Below, piece after piece: positions 32,894-40,946 of a stretch of 64,000 bases of DNA. Position numbers and translations under genes: made by a program. The stretch's first letter is position 1. Each line of letters starts with the position of its first letter. The DNA comes from a virus. Location: positions 1 to 64,000 of the IMG/VR virus record IMGVR_UViG_3300014962_000004; one strand, given 5' to 3'. The notes beneath the pieces were generated by a model. It did not search any database, was not told where the DNA came from, and saw nothing but the letters and a program-made list of their open reading frames with translations.

Positions 32894-33622
32894 CTACACG
32901 ACAGCGCCGACGGGCGGAACGCCTGTGCGGGCGTGTCGGCTGCCGGGCTTGATTCCGGCCACGGCGGTGAACAATGCGAACGCCAGCAACACCGAGGGGG
33001 TCCAGTGGCGGGGGATGGCCATCACGGCGGGGTCGGGGTGGAAGAACGCCGGTCCGTCGTGGATCAGCACTTTGATCCGGCGGCGGTAGCCGACCACGCG
33101 GGCGGCGTGGACGAGGTGGGCGTACCACCGCTGAGCCAGATGCATATCGCCCTGTTCCTGGTCGACAGACAGGTAGTCGTACCACTTTCCGGTTCGGGTG
33201 GTCGGTGCCGGTTGCGGATCCAGCGCCTCGACCAGATCGCTCTCGGACAATCCGGCGAAATCCTGATTGCTCAGCTCTGAGAGGTAAACCCGATCCAGCA
33301 GGCGCTTGCCCGGCGGAGTGTTGTTGTACGCCTCGCGGCCTTCGGGGTCCAGCAGCACCTCGGCGATGAGCTTGACCCGCTGCAGCCGGTCGGAATCGGG
33401 GCGGGATCCGGTGTCGGGGTGCAGGCGGCGGTACAGCTTGCGGCAGGCGGCGCGGATCTCTTCATCGGTGGCCCACGGCTCGACACCGATCTCGGCGTAG
33501 TAGCCGTGCGGGTCGGCGATGTTACGCGGCAGGCGGCACAATTCGGTGTTGCACGAGGGGTAGCCCCAGCCGGGCCGCTCGGAAAGCCGGGAGTCGAAGA
33601 ATCTAGATGGGTCGCTTGTCAT
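32894..33622 (-). CDS. J-domain protein with C-terminal membrane segment
   Basis: A 242-residue protein. Residues about 38-90 form a J-domain (YYAEIGVEPWATDEEIRAAC with the HPD motif in RLHPDTG), which stimulates host DnaK ATPase. The C-terminal part has a hydrophobic segment (VLLAFALFTAVAGI) that may insert in the membrane. ATG 33622 is chosen over a start 11 codons upstream because of its position inside the previous gene's end. It may recruit DnaK for replication-complex remodelling or envelope assembly, and it is located among the replication genes. Confidence 0.7.
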   Translation of the reverse strand: MTSDPSRFFDSRLSERPGWGYPSCNTELCRLPRNIADPHGYYAEIGVEPWATDEEIRAACRKLYRRLHPDTGSRPDSDRLQRVKLIAEVLLDPEGREAYNNTPPGKRLLDRVYLSELSNQDFAGLSESDLVEALDPQPAPTTRTGKWYDYLSVDQEQGDMHLAQRWYAHLVHAARVVGYRRRIKVLIHDGPAFFHPDPAVMAIPRHWTPSVLLAFALFTAVAGIKPGSRHARTGVPPVGAVV

Positions 33623-33842
33623 GCGGCACCGAGTCGCCCGCGTCGAGGCTGTCAATCTTGGCCTGGATCGCTTCGGCGATCCGGGTGTCCAGGGCGGCTG
33701 CGGCCTGGTCGGTCTCGGGCTGGATGGTGGCCAGGAAACGTGCCACCTTGCCCTCCGGGATGAGACGGATGGTGCCGTCAGGATAGTGCATGACCTTTTC
33801 GCCGGACGGCAGCGTGCGCTTGGACGGTCGTTTGCTTCCCAT
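33603..33842 (-). CDS. Protein of unknown function, 79 aa
   Basis: Basic start (MGSKRPSKRTLPSG), beta-hairpin-like centre, helical Ala-rich end. GTAGGAGAAG precedes ATG 33842. Overlaps the J-domain gene by 20 bases. Not recognised. Confidence 0.6.
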   Translation of the reverse strand: MGSKRPSKRTLPSGEKVMHYPDGTIRLIPEGKVARFLATIQPETDQAAAALDTRIAEAIQAKIDSLDAGDSVPHDKRPI

Positions 33843-33852
33843 ATCTCTTCTC

Positions 33853-34899
33853 CTACCTCAGCACCGCTGGGACAGCCTGCTCGATCTTGGCCAGTACGGT
33901 GTCCAAGCTGGTGTGGTCGCCGAGATCCTGGCCGGGATCCGGGTCGATGACAGCCAAACCCGGATGATCAGCGAGCCGGGTCATCACGGTGCGTTCCATC
34001 AGCTGCCCGGCGGGGTCCGGGTCGGCCCACAGAATCACCCGGTCGTAGTCGAACAGCATGTCGGTCTGCGTCTTGGAGATCTTAGATCCAAAACTGGCCA
34101 GTACAGGGATGTCGAGGCCCAGCGCGGCGGCTTTGATGACCGAAAACGGCGACTCCACGACCAGCACCTCGCCTCGGGTCGGGAACGGGCGGGAGTGGTC
34201 GTAATAGAACGTGTCGCTCTTGGGAAAGCCGGAGGTGTTCTTGTACTTCGGGTTCGGGTCGGCGGTGCCGGGCCACTGGCCGGGACGGTCGGGGACGGCA
34301 CGGGCCTGCCAGCCGACCAGCTTGCCCTGCCAGAAGTGCGGGATGACAATGCGGTTGGTGTCTTCGCGCCAGCCGATCTGCAGGCGACTGGCAGTCTCGG
34401 AGTCGATGCCCCGCTCGTGCAGGTAGGGGTGGACGAACGCCCACGGCGCGAGCACCCGCTCGGAGTAGGCGGGAAGCTCGATGGTGTAGCCCTTGCCGGA
34501 CAGCGCGGCCACCAGCGCCTCGACCTCACGCTCGAAATCGTCTTGGTCGAGGGTGGCACCGGCCAGGAACTGCGAGACCAGCGGCAGGATCTCTTCGAAG
34601 CTGTCCTTGTTTTCCATCTTCTGAATGAGATGGAACATGTCGCCGCCCCAGTAGGAGTAGCAGATGTACAGTTTTTTATCGAGATTGCATGCGGCGGAAG
34701 GATTTTGGTCGCCGTTGTTGTGGTGCCGGTCGACCCGGTCGAGCAGGCAGGAGTGGATGACTTCGGTCTCGCCGGTGTGCGTGACCTCGTCGTGGTCGTT
34801 TTCCACCCCGTAGTGATCGAGGACCGCCCGCGCGTCGAGACGGCGGCGGTATTCCTGGTATTGCGCGTCGGAGCGCAGTCCGGCAAAACCGGCTTTCAC
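33853..34899 (-). CDS. DnaG-like primase
   Basis: Synthesises RNA primers for the replisome. The 348-residue protein begins at GTG 34899 overlapping the previous stop. Residues about 40-85 hold a His/Cys zinc finger (HSCLLDRVDRHH, AACNLDKKLYIC) in the CHC2-type position. The TOPRIM motifs follow: Glu in VLVVESPFSVIKAA near residue 246 and Asp-x-Asp in LWADPDPAGQLM near 293. It is shorter than bacterial DnaG and lacks its C-terminal helicase-binding domain. It lies in one operon with the helicase and loader. Confidence 0.85.
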   Translation of the reverse strand: MKAGFAGLRSDAQYQEYRRRLDARAVLDHYGVENDHDEVTHTGETEVIHSCLLDRVDRHHNNGDQNPSAACNLDKKLYICYSYWGGDMFHLIQKMENKDSFEEILPLVSQFLAGATLDQDDFEREVEALVAALSGKGYTIELPAYSERVLAPWAFVHPYLHERGIDSETASRLQIGWREDTNRIVIPHFWQGKLVGWQARAVPDRPGQWPGTADPNPKYKNTSGFPKSDTFYYDHSRPFPTRGEVLVVESPFSVIKAAALGLDIPVLASFGSKISKTQTDMLFDYDRVILWADPDPAGQLMERTVMTRLADHPGLAVIDPDPGQDLGDHTSLDTVLAKIEQAVPAVLR

Positions 34900-35162
34900 A
34901 GGGCAGCCGCCCGGTTGATTATCTGCAGCACGCCGCGCGAATTCTTCACCCCGTCGGTGCGCTTGTGAATCTCCCGGCGCTCCGGATGTACGTCGTTCTC
35001 GATCATCCAGTCGGTGACGGCGGCGACCAGCTTGCGCTGATCGGGGGCGAAGCTGATGTGTTCGACGTTGCCGCCTTTGAGCATGGCGATAGCCGAACAC
35101 TCAGCCTTGCACCAGACCCAGTCCGGATCCGGCTCGCGCTTCGCGTCCAGCCACACTTTCAT
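34896..35162 (-). CDS. Protein of unknown function, 88 aa
   Basis: Starts MKVWLDAKREPDPDWVW at ATG 35162. Alternates short strands and charged helices, with two Cys in the first third. It overlaps the primase by 4 bases and the small zinc protein by 4, so it is translated with them. Not recognised. Confidence 0.6.
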   Translation of the reverse strand: MKVWLDAKREPDPDWVWCKAECSAIAMLKGGNVEHISFAPDQRKLVAAVTDWMIENDVHPERREIHKRTDGVKNSRGVLQIINRAAAL

Positions 35163-35305
35163 TCGGCGGTCTTTTCCGCAAAGCGATCCCAGCAGGCTGC
35201 CAGCCAGGTCGGCACTGGATCGCCACACTCGACGCAGGTTCCGTTGCCGCGCTGCCAGACGTGAATGTGGCCGGTGTCGGTGATTTCCATGCCGGTGTCA
35301 CTCAT
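35159..35305 (-). CDS. Small zinc-finger protein, 48 aa
   Basis: Starts MSDTGMEITDTGHIHVWQ at ATG 35305. CVECG with upstream His-x-His (HIHVWQ) could bind one zinc. The ending (AACWDRFAEK) is a short helix. It overlaps the DnaB-like gene's stop by 8 bases. Similar tiny finger proteins recur in phage replication operons. Confidence 0.6.
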   Translation of the reverse strand: MSDTGMEITDTGHIHVWQRGNGTCVECGDPVPTWLAACWDRFAEKTAE

Positions 35306-36560
35306 TGTCGATGTATTCCTCTCGGATCCGGATCTCGGTGCGCTCGGTGAGGTGCCAGGCCAGCGTCCAGCTGCGGGTGTCGCAGCGGCGGCTGCCCATG
35401 ATGTCCAGTCCCATAGCGTTGTTGGCCCGCATCTCAGTGTTGCGCCACAGACCCAGCGCAAGGTCGACGGTCTGCTCGATCATCGAGCTATTGGCAAAGT
35501 TGTACAGCTCGCCACGACCGCCGCCCGCTGCGGCCTGCCGGTTGAGCTGGACGGCCAGCAGGCACGGCACCTTTCCGGCGGACTCGCGGGAGATCTCGTC
35601 CTTCAACTCGAAGATGATGTCGCCCTGCTTCATCCGCAGCGCGGAGTCGCCGTTGTAATCGCGTTCCGCGTCGATGAACGACAGCTGGTCGATGATGAGG
35701 AAGTCGGCACCGAGCTGGCGGGCGCGGGACACCATGTGCTTCACGGTGCGCTCGCCGCGCTGGGGGCGTTCGATCCAGCCGTCTCCGGCTTCGGCCATCG
35801 CGTCCTGCGCCTCACGCAGCTGGGCGGACTCGTGCACGTCCAGCTCGCGCTGGCTCAGACGCTGATACGACACTCCGGAGTAGATCGCGTCGATGCGATC
35901 CTCGATCTCGGGCACGCCCATTTCGAGAGTGAAGAACAGCGGGCGCAGGCCGTTACGGAGGGCGGCGACAAAGCTGTTGGCCAGCAGCCAGCTCTTGCCG
36001 GTCTTGGTGTAGGCGGCGGCAGCGGCCAGCTCGCCGGGCAGGATGCCACGAGTGTGCTGATCCAGTTCCAGCAGACCGATGTCCACCCCGGCGGTCTGCT
36101 GGTGCTGCAGATCCCGGTTGTAGCGTTCCCGCCGGGCGGCGACGGTCTCGGTGATGTTGACCCGGCTGTAACGGGGCACGTTGTGCTGGGCCGCGTCGTA
36201 TGCGTCGTGCCACATCTTTTCCAGGGCGGCGACCGGCTCGGCGGCGGTCAGCTTCATCACGTCCCGGACGATGGTCTGCACCCGGCGCGACGAATACCGG
36301 TTCTTCATCCACTCGACGAGCCAGTCGGTGGTTTCGTCGACCTCGGCGGGCAACGGCAGTTGCGGGTATTCGGCTTCCATCACCGCCAGGGTGGGGGCGG
36401 ACTGCATCTGCGCGTCGGTCCAGTAGTCGACCATGAACTGGAAGGCGAACCCGTTGACCGGATCCTCGAACACCTCACGGCGGATGCCCATCTCCCAGAT
36501 GCGGGCGATCTCCCGGCTGTCGGTCATCTTGGCCAGCAGCTTGCGCTCGTGACTAGACAA
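35298..36560 (-). CDS. DnaB-like replicative helicase
   Basis: Replicative DNA helicase, 420 residues. The N-terminal region (about 1-140) is helical like the DnaB linker domain. The RecA-like core has P-loop AYTKTGKSW near residue 185, Walker B LIIDQLSF near 286, and a Gln-rich QLNRQAA motif H4-like segment near 340. The P-loop lacks the first Gly of the usual GxxGxGKS, which could weaken but need not abolish ATP binding. It overlaps the loader gene by 8 bases and is accompanied by primase and DnaC-like loader. Length is slightly short for DnaB (about 450-470). Confidence 0.8.
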   Translation of the reverse strand: MSSHERKLLAKMTDSREIARIWEMGIRREVFEDPVNGFAFQFMVDYWTDAQMQSAPTLAVMEAEYPQLPLPAEVDETTDWLVEWMKNRYSSRRVQTIVRDVMKLTAAEPVAALEKMWHDAYDAAQHNVPRYSRVNITETVAARRERYNRDLQHQQTAGVDIGLLELDQHTRGILPGELAAAAAYTKTGKSWLLANSFVAALRNGLRPLFFTLEMGVPEIEDRIDAIYSGVSYQRLSQRELDVHESAQLREAQDAMAEAGDGWIERPQRGERTVKHMVSRARQLGADFLIIDQLSFIDAERDYNGDSALRMKQGDIIFELKDEISRESAGKVPCLLAVQLNRQAAAGGGRGELYNFANSSMIEQTVDLALGLWRNTEMRANNAMGLDIMGSRRCDTRSWTLAWHLTERTEIRIREEYIDNE

Positions 36561-37341
36561 TCGGTCGCACCTCCCCGTTGCGGATCTCGTCGATCTCCCG
36601 GCTGTTGGCGCTGGTGCGGAAATCGTTGCCGTCGAACCGGAGATCCAGACTCTTTTCCCGGATCAGGCTGAGGATGGCCGCACCGTATCCGTCCTCCAAG
36701 TCCTGGGGATCCATGTTGGTGGTGATGAACGTCGTGCGCCCGGCCTGCACGCGCTGCCGCAGGATCGCGTCAAACGTGGTCTCGGCCAACGCAATTCGAG
36801 TGCCGCGCAATTCCTTGCCGACATCGTCGAGCAGCAACGCCTGGGAGTTGATGAACTTCTGCTGGAAGTAGTTCTTGTCGGCCTTGTCCGACCATCCGGC
36901 GGTGAACATCTCCACGGTCTGGCTGAACGTGGTGGCCCAGCACGTCAACCCGTCCTTGACGAGTTCTTTGAGTACCAGGTTGGCCAGCATGGTCTTGCCG
37001 GTGCCGTAGGAGCCGGAAAAGTACATGCCGATACCGCGTTTAAGAAATTGCTCGCGCTTGTCGAGGTACTTGGTGACCCCGTCGAGGATAGGTGTGGGGC
37101 CGACGTAGTCGTCCCAGTCCAGGCGCTGATACGTCACGCCGATCCCGGCGGCGAGGTAATGCTTGTGCAGCTGCAGCTGATACTCGCAGTCGCAGACGTT
37201 GTCCTGGTTGCGCCAGAAATACGCGCCGGTCTTGTCACACGTCGGGCAATACTTCTGGTACGAGCGGCCCAGCTGGGGGTGATTACGGTACAGCCGGGCG
37301 GCTTCGTCGTCGGAGAGGTAGCGGGTGCGGATGTCACTCAT
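36553..37341 (-). CDS. DnaC-like helicase loader, AAA+ ATPase
   Basis: Loads the replicative helicase on DNA. The 262-residue protein starts MSDIRTRYLSDDE at ATG 37341, inside the end of the preceding gene. The N-terminus contains a Cys-x2-Cys and a CDC (CPTCDKTG, VCDC), a probable zinc site. The AAA+ part has Walker A GSYGTGKTM near residue 110, Walker B LLLDDVG near 165, and sensor 1 TTFITTN near 212. This matches DnaC/IstB-type loaders. It lies next to its likely partner, the DnaB-like helicase. Confidence 0.8.
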   Translation of the reverse strand: MSDIRTRYLSDDEAARLYRNHPQLGRSYQKYCPTCDKTGAYFWRNQDNVCDCEYQLQLHKHYLAAGIGVTYQRLDWDDYVGPTPILDGVTKYLDKREQFLKRGIGMYFSGSYGTGKTMLANLVLKELVKDGLTCWATTFSQTVEMFTAGWSDKADKNYFQQKFINSQALLLDDVGKELRGTRIALAETTFDAILRQRVQAGRTTFITTNMDPQDLEDGYGAAILSLIREKSLDLRFDGNDFRTSANSREIDEIRNGEVRPIV

Positions 37342-37582
37342 CGCGCTCCCACCGACTGATCCAGCGGTGCTCCACGACTTCGCCCTGGCGCGGGGTGACG
37401 GGTTCCTCGTCGGCAAACCACAGCGTCCTGCCGCCCTCGTCGTCGCCGACGGAAAACTCCTGGTGCAATCCCAGTTCGCGGATCACCGCGTCGGCCAGCC
37501 GGTCGAAGTTGACCAGATTATTTTGAGTTCTCAATCCTTCCCAGATTGCGGCGGCGATGCGGGTGCGGAGCGAGTCAGTCAT
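37334..37582 (-). CDS. LRTRIAA-family small protein 1
   Basis: Starts MTDSLRTRIAAAIWEGL and has LADAVIRELG, a short helical motif shared with the two neighbouring small proteins. The C-terminus is Trp-rich (WFADEE, HRWISRWERDE). Overlaps both neighbours by 8 bases. Function unknown. Confidence 0.65.
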   Translation of the reverse strand: MTDSLRTRIAAAIWEGLRTQNNLVNFDRLADAVIRELGLHQEFSVGDDEGGRTLWFADEEPVTPRQGEVVEHRWISRWERDE

Positions 37583-37814
37583 TGTGACCCGCCAGGATTC
37601 GCCCCAGGACTCGTTCCGCGCTAGGTGTCATATCGCCGTTGAGTACGCAGTCCCGCGCCCATGCCAGCAGTCTCACTGTCGGTAGCTCCGTTTCCAGTTC
37701 GCGGATCACCGCGTCGGCCAGGTTTGCTGACCAACCCTCAACGTCATTGGTCGGATCGTTGCGGTATCGCTCTGACACCACGGCGGCAATACGGGTACGC
37801 AGGTGGTCAGTCAC
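37575..37814 (-). CDS. LRTRIAA-family small protein 2
   Basis: Starts at GTG 37814 (MTDHLRTRIAAVVSERY) and shares LADAVIREL with protein 1. The end is a different helix (AWARDCVLNGDMT). Probably arose with protein 1 by duplication. Coupled to the 28-residue membrane gene upstream. Function unknown. Confidence 0.65.
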   Translation of the reverse strand: MTDHLRTRIAAVVSERYRNDPTNDVEGWSANLADAVIRELETELPTVRLLAWARDCVLNGDMTPSAERVLGRILAGHND

Positions 37815-37893
37815 GAAACGTCACCACCCACCACATCAACGCGACGTTAAGGCCAAGGACTACAGCCACAAGCGCGTTCATCAAGTTACTCAT
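37807..37893 (-). CDS. Tiny membrane protein, 28 aa
   Basis: Reads MSNLMNALVAVVLGLNVALM then WWVVTFRD, one membrane helix. It overlaps both adjacent genes by 8 bases, as do all other genes of this cluster, which supports translation. Function unknown. Confidence 0.6.
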   Translation of the reverse strand: MSNLMNALVAVVLGLNVALMWWVVTFRD

Positions 37894-38188
37894 CAGCAGC
37901 CCAATTCCTGGCCTGGCAGTCACACCGGGCTTGCAGTTCTGGTATGTCGCGCATCAGCATGTCGGCCAGGTCGTAGCGGTGGCTGTGATCGACGTAGCCC
38001 GATAGCACGGCGGCGATACGGGTACGGAGGTCTGCGGATTGACCGGCAGGATCGCTGCTGATCGACCGCTCCAGCGCCGCCACCCGGTCAGCCAGATCGC
38101 GCACGTCTGCGTCGGTGGCATCCATGCTGGCGGTGATGTTGCGGGTGACAAAATCCAACCGATCCCACCACTTCTGCTTCTTACCCAC
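37886..38188 (-). CDS. LRTRIAA-family small protein 3, with extra N-terminal coil
   Basis: One hundred residues. A basic Trp-rich start (MGKKQKWWDRLDF), an acidic heptad region (DADVRDLADRVAALERSI), then DLRTRIAAVLSGY and LADMLMRDI, the same motif as in the next two small proteins. Ends with CDCQARNW. It is the longest and most divergent member. Function unknown. Confidence 0.6.
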   Translation of the reverse strand: MGKKQKWWDRLDFVTRNITASMDATDADVRDLADRVAALERSISSDPAGQSADLRTRIAAVLSGYVDHSHRYDLADMLMRDIPELQARCDCQARNWAADE

Positions 38189-38309
38189 CGTCGTACTCCC
38201 AGGTGATCCGCAGCTCCCGCTCCCCGATGCCGATGGTGATGAACTGGTCGTTTTCGCGCAGCTCCTCGACGATGGCGCGCACCAGGCGCGCGGTCAGGTC
38301 GTTGCTCAC
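38181..38309 (-). CDS. Small protein, 42 aa
   Basis: Starts at GTG 38309 (MSNDLTARLVRAIVEELREN) and ends in a beta strand (RELRITWEYDGG). The first helix resembles the LRTRIAA motif loosely. Overlaps both neighbours. Too short to assign. Confidence 0.55.
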   Translation of the reverse strand: MSNDLTARLVRAIVEELRENDQFITIGIGERELRITWEYDGG

Positions 38310-38692
38310 AGGTCGAGCAGACTGACGGTGCCCAGGCCGGATCCGGTGGCGGTGCGGGCGGATTCGCGGCGCAGCTCGTCCTGCAGCTCGGTGTACATCT
38401 TGTCGACCCACCACTTGCGGCCTTTGGCGAATGACTGGTAGCGCACCGGCTCGCCGTCCCAGCGGCCCTTGTGCTTGTAGAACACCCACTTGACGATCAG
38501 CCCCGCGTCGCGCTTGCCGTAGAGGCGCTGCATGCCTTTGAACACCGAGCGTTCCGGCAACCCCTCGACGGGCAGGTTTAACCCGAACGCTTCCTGGTAA
38601 CTCTTGATGTATGACACCAGCTGATCGGGAGTCATGTCCTCGCACCGGATGCCCATGTCTTCTTCGAGGGGGTCTGTATCGCTGAAACTCAA
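38306..38692 (-). CDS. Protein of unknown function, 128 aa
   Basis: Starts at TTG 38692 with TTGGAG close upstream. N-terminal helices (MTPDQLVSYIKSYQEAFG), then a basic aromatic part (YGKRDAGLIVKWVFYKHKGRW), and a helical, Ser-rich tail. First gene of the replication operon that runs down to 33853, so a DNA-related role is likely but unsupported by motif. Confidence 0.6.
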   Translation of the reverse strand: MSFSDTDPLEEDMGIRCEDMTPDQLVSYIKSYQEAFGLNLPVEGLPERSVFKGMQRLYGKRDAGLIVKWVFYKHKGRWDGEPVRYQSFAKGRKWWVDKMYTELQDELRRESARTATGSGLGTVSLLDL

Positions 38693-38734
38693 GTCGCTCC
38701 AACCTCTTTCGACATATCGTGATCCTGCAGAACC

Positions 38735-38763
38735 ACTATAACCGATGGCGGCGACAATCGTCA
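38735..38763 (-). promoter_or_regulatory. Probable promoter of the replication operon
   Basis: Minus-strand -10 TATAGT (38740-38735) and -35-like TGACGA (38763-38758) separated by exactly 17 bases. It lacks the CTGTAG block. Located 43 bases before the TTG at 38692. Confidence 0.5.
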
Positions 38764-39174
38764 GCTATACGCGGATGTGTCTCGCCGTTTTCGGTTAGTC
38801 AGCACGTTCTCGCATTGCGACCGCAGCGCGTGTGAATAGCTACGGATCTTGGAACGATGCTCGTGTTCGAGGTCTTCCAGGCGACGACCGGTCTCTTCGA
38901 TTTTGGCGACCGGCCAGAAGATGAGAACGCTGTGCGGCTCGTCGGCGGCGTGGGCCGGGGTTGTCGACATCTGTAGGCATTTGTCGTCGAATCCGGTGAT
39001 GTAGCCAACCGTGCACTGGCCGTCGGTCTCTTTGATGCGGAACTCGACCTCGCGATAGATCCGGCGCACCAGATACCGCTGCATGATCTGATCACTGCTT
39101 AGGCCGATGTCGATATTGCCGGGTTGGCTCACGTCGTCGTCCTCTGTCCACTGTGGCACTACAAACACTGTCAT
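38761..39174 (-). CDS. Putative LSm/SH3-like barrel protein, 137 aa
   Basis: Residues about 40-95 read as a small five-strand barrel (VEFRIKETDGQCTVGYITGF, DDKCLQM, HSVLIFWPVAKI) reminiscent of LSm/Hfq or SH3-like folds, followed by a charged helical tail (ETGRRLEDLEHEHRSKIR). Starts ATG 39174. A role in RNA binding would be interesting given the structured RNAs here, but this is inference from pattern alone. Confidence 0.45.
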   Translation of the reverse strand: MTVFVVPQWTEDDDVSQPGNIDIGLSSDQIMQRYLVRRIYREVEFRIKETDGQCTVGYITGFDDKCLQMSTTPAHAADEPHSVLIFWPVAKIEETGRRLEDLEHEHRSKIRSYSHALRSQCENVLTNRKRRDTSAYS

Positions 39175-39207
39175 AGCTTCTGGACGCTCCCCCTCGGATT
39201 GACCTGG

Positions 39208-40344
39208 TTAGCCATCCCCCCAGGACAGCAGGGTGTCGGCCATCAAGTCGACCCCGCGTGTCACCTCGTGCGGAGACGACACCAGCACCGGGGCCAGCCG
39301 GACGGTGTCACCGAACGCCGGTTCCACGTGCAAGCCGTGGTGCCGGGCGGCAATCGGGAAGGCGGCGGCGCGCTGTTCGTCGGCAAACTGCAGGCCGCGC
39401 AGCAGGCCGGTGCCGTGATGGCCAACCAGCAAGCCGGGGAACTGCCCGACCAGCCCGTCCAAGCCGTCGGCCAGGGTGCGCGTCAGATCCTTGACGTGCT
39501 CGATCACGCCGGGGTGGGTGCGGGTGAACAAGGCGTGCCCCATCGCGCAGGCCCACGGGTGGCCGGAATGCGGGCTGGGGGCGTGCAGGTTGTCAAACCA
39601 GTCCGGAGGGGCCACCACCGCGCCCAGCGGCAGACCGCCGCCCAGCGGCCCGCCCAGGACGGTCAGATCGGCCATCAGCCCCAGGTGCTCCTGCCCCCAC
39701 AGGTGGCCGGTGCGCCCGAAGCCGGTACCGGACTCGTCGACGATCACCGGCACGCTTTCGGTGCGGGCGCGCAGCATCCACTCCCGCGCGCCGGGCACCG
39801 GGGATCCGGTGACGGTGGTGGGAGCCAGCAGCAGCGCCCCGTACTGGGTCCAGTCCACGCCGGACCAGTCGGTGGAGAACAGCACCGGCATGCCCAGCCA
39901 GTTGTGCCAGCCGGTGTTGAGCACGGCGACCGGTTTGTCGGCGGCAGCCAGCCGGATGGCGGTGTGCACGGCCTCCCGCTGCCCCTCGCAGAACAGCACC
40001 TTGCGCGGGGGTTCGTCGGGCCGGGTGAACGCCGCCGACAAATCCTGGGCGTACTCGACCGGCCAGCGCAGCGCATGCTGGCCCTGCACGCCGGTATAGC
40101 CGTAATACTTCAGGTGGTCGGTCAGTGCATCATGCAACGACAGCATCCGGTGCCCCAGCGGGTTGAGATGCGCGGCGAAGTCGATCATCTCGTTGCGGTA
40201 GTCGTCCCACAGATAGAGCAGATCGGCTTTGGCGACCGGCAGCGGATCCGGCGTTGCCGCCGCCAGGTACGTGGCATGGCCGTCCAGTCGGGGCCGGACC
40301 GCCTCGTCGATCAACGCGACAAACGCGTCCTGCGGATTACCCAC
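39208..40344 (-). CDS. Class III aminotransferase-fold protein lacking the PLP lysine
   Basis: A 378-residue protein with the layout of class III (ornithine/glutamate-semialdehyde type) aminotransferases: VIVDESGTGFGRTG near residue 197 carries the PLP-contacting Asp, then DLTVLGGPLGGGLPLGAV near 222. In active enzymes the second motif is like LGKGLGGG with a Lys that binds PLP; here it reads LGGPLGGG, so the Schiff-base Lys is replaced by Gly. It may therefore be a non-catalytic binding protein or use another residue. GC-rich and continuous with no frameshift. It overlaps nothing and starts one base after the gene ending at 40346. Its role in a phage is unknown. Confidence 0.75.
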   Translation of the reverse strand: MGNPQDAFVALIDEAVRPRLDGHATYLAAATPDPLPVAKADLLYLWDDYRNEMIDFAAHLNPLGHRMLSLHDALTDHLKYYGYTGVQGQHALRWPVEYAQDLSAAFTRPDEPPRKVLFCEGQREAVHTAIRLAAADKPVAVLNTGWHNWLGMPVLFSTDWSGVDWTQYGALLLAPTTVTGSPVPGAREWMLRARTESVPVIVDESGTGFGRTGHLWGQEHLGLMADLTVLGGPLGGGLPLGAVVAPPDWFDNLHAPSPHSGHPWACAMGHALFTRTHPGVIEHVKDLTRTLADGLDGLVGQFPGLLVGHHGTGLLRGLQFADEQRAAAFPIAARHHGLHVEPAFGDTVRLAPVLVSSPHEVTRGVDLMADTLLSWGDG

Positions 40345-40345
40345 C

Positions 40346-40939
40346 TCAGTCGGCGTGCCGCAGCTTCACGTCGGGGTGCGGGTTCCACTCCCCGTCCTTG
40401 GCGTTCCACACGGTCTGATCCGGACGCATCCAACGCCACCGGTTGCGGCCCAGGTGTGCGTGGTGCCAGCCCTCCCGTTCGCGCCATTCCACGCCCATCT
40501 CGGCGTAGCGGATCCGGCGCATGATCGTCTTGAGCTGGTCCGCGTCGAGGTTGCCGCGCCGGTAAGACGACTTCATGATTTCCTTGAGCAGCGGCACGGT
40601 GAACCTGCGCCTGCCCTTGACCGGGTGGCCGATGCGGTCCGGGTCGATAGGGGTGCCGTCGGCGTAAGTGAACACACCCTCCCGCAGCCCCCAGTACAGC
40701 CACTGGTTCGACCGGTCGAAGAATTCCGCCGCCTCGCTGGTGGAAAAAATCGGCTCCACCCCGGCCTCGGTCATCAGCTCTTCGTCGCTCATCTGATCCG
40801 GCAATCGCATGCTCTTGCGCTTGCGGCTGCCGGGCTTGGGTGGGTCGACGTGGATAGGCTGATCGCCCCGGTCGGAAAACGCGGGGCGATCAGCGGAGTG
40901 ATCCACGACTTCGACGATGGTGTCGCTGTCGTTGTTCAC
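40346..40939 (-). CDS. HTH-type protein of unknown function, 197 aa
   Basis: Starts at GTG 40939 with GAGGT upstream. N-terminal third is polar and basic. Residues about 65-90 (FSTSEAAEFFDRSNQWLYWGL) look like a MerR/excisionase-type helix-turn-helix, with a strand-like wing (RRFTVPLLKEIMKSSY). The C-terminal part is Trp-rich (GWHHAHLGRNRWRWMRP). Upstream of the aminotransferase-like gene by 1 base, so they may be coupled. Likely a DNA-binding protein. Confidence 0.55.
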   Translation of the reverse strand: MNNDSDTIVEVVDHSADRPAFSDRGDQPIHVDPPKPGSRKRKSMRLPDQMSDEELMTEAGVEPIFSTSEAAEFFDRSNQWLYWGLREGVFTYADGTPIDPDRIGHPVKGRRRFTVPLLKEIMKSSYRRGNLDADQLKTIMRRIRYAEMGVEWREREGWHHAHLGRNRWRWMRPDQTVWNAKDGEWNPHPDVKLRHAD

Positions 40940-40946
40940 AGATACC

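Noticed and set aside
34896-35228. A 110-residue start upstream of the gene at 35162
   Set aside because: The extra residues overlap the small zinc-finger gene in another frame, and the inner ATG gives the expected 4-base overlap.
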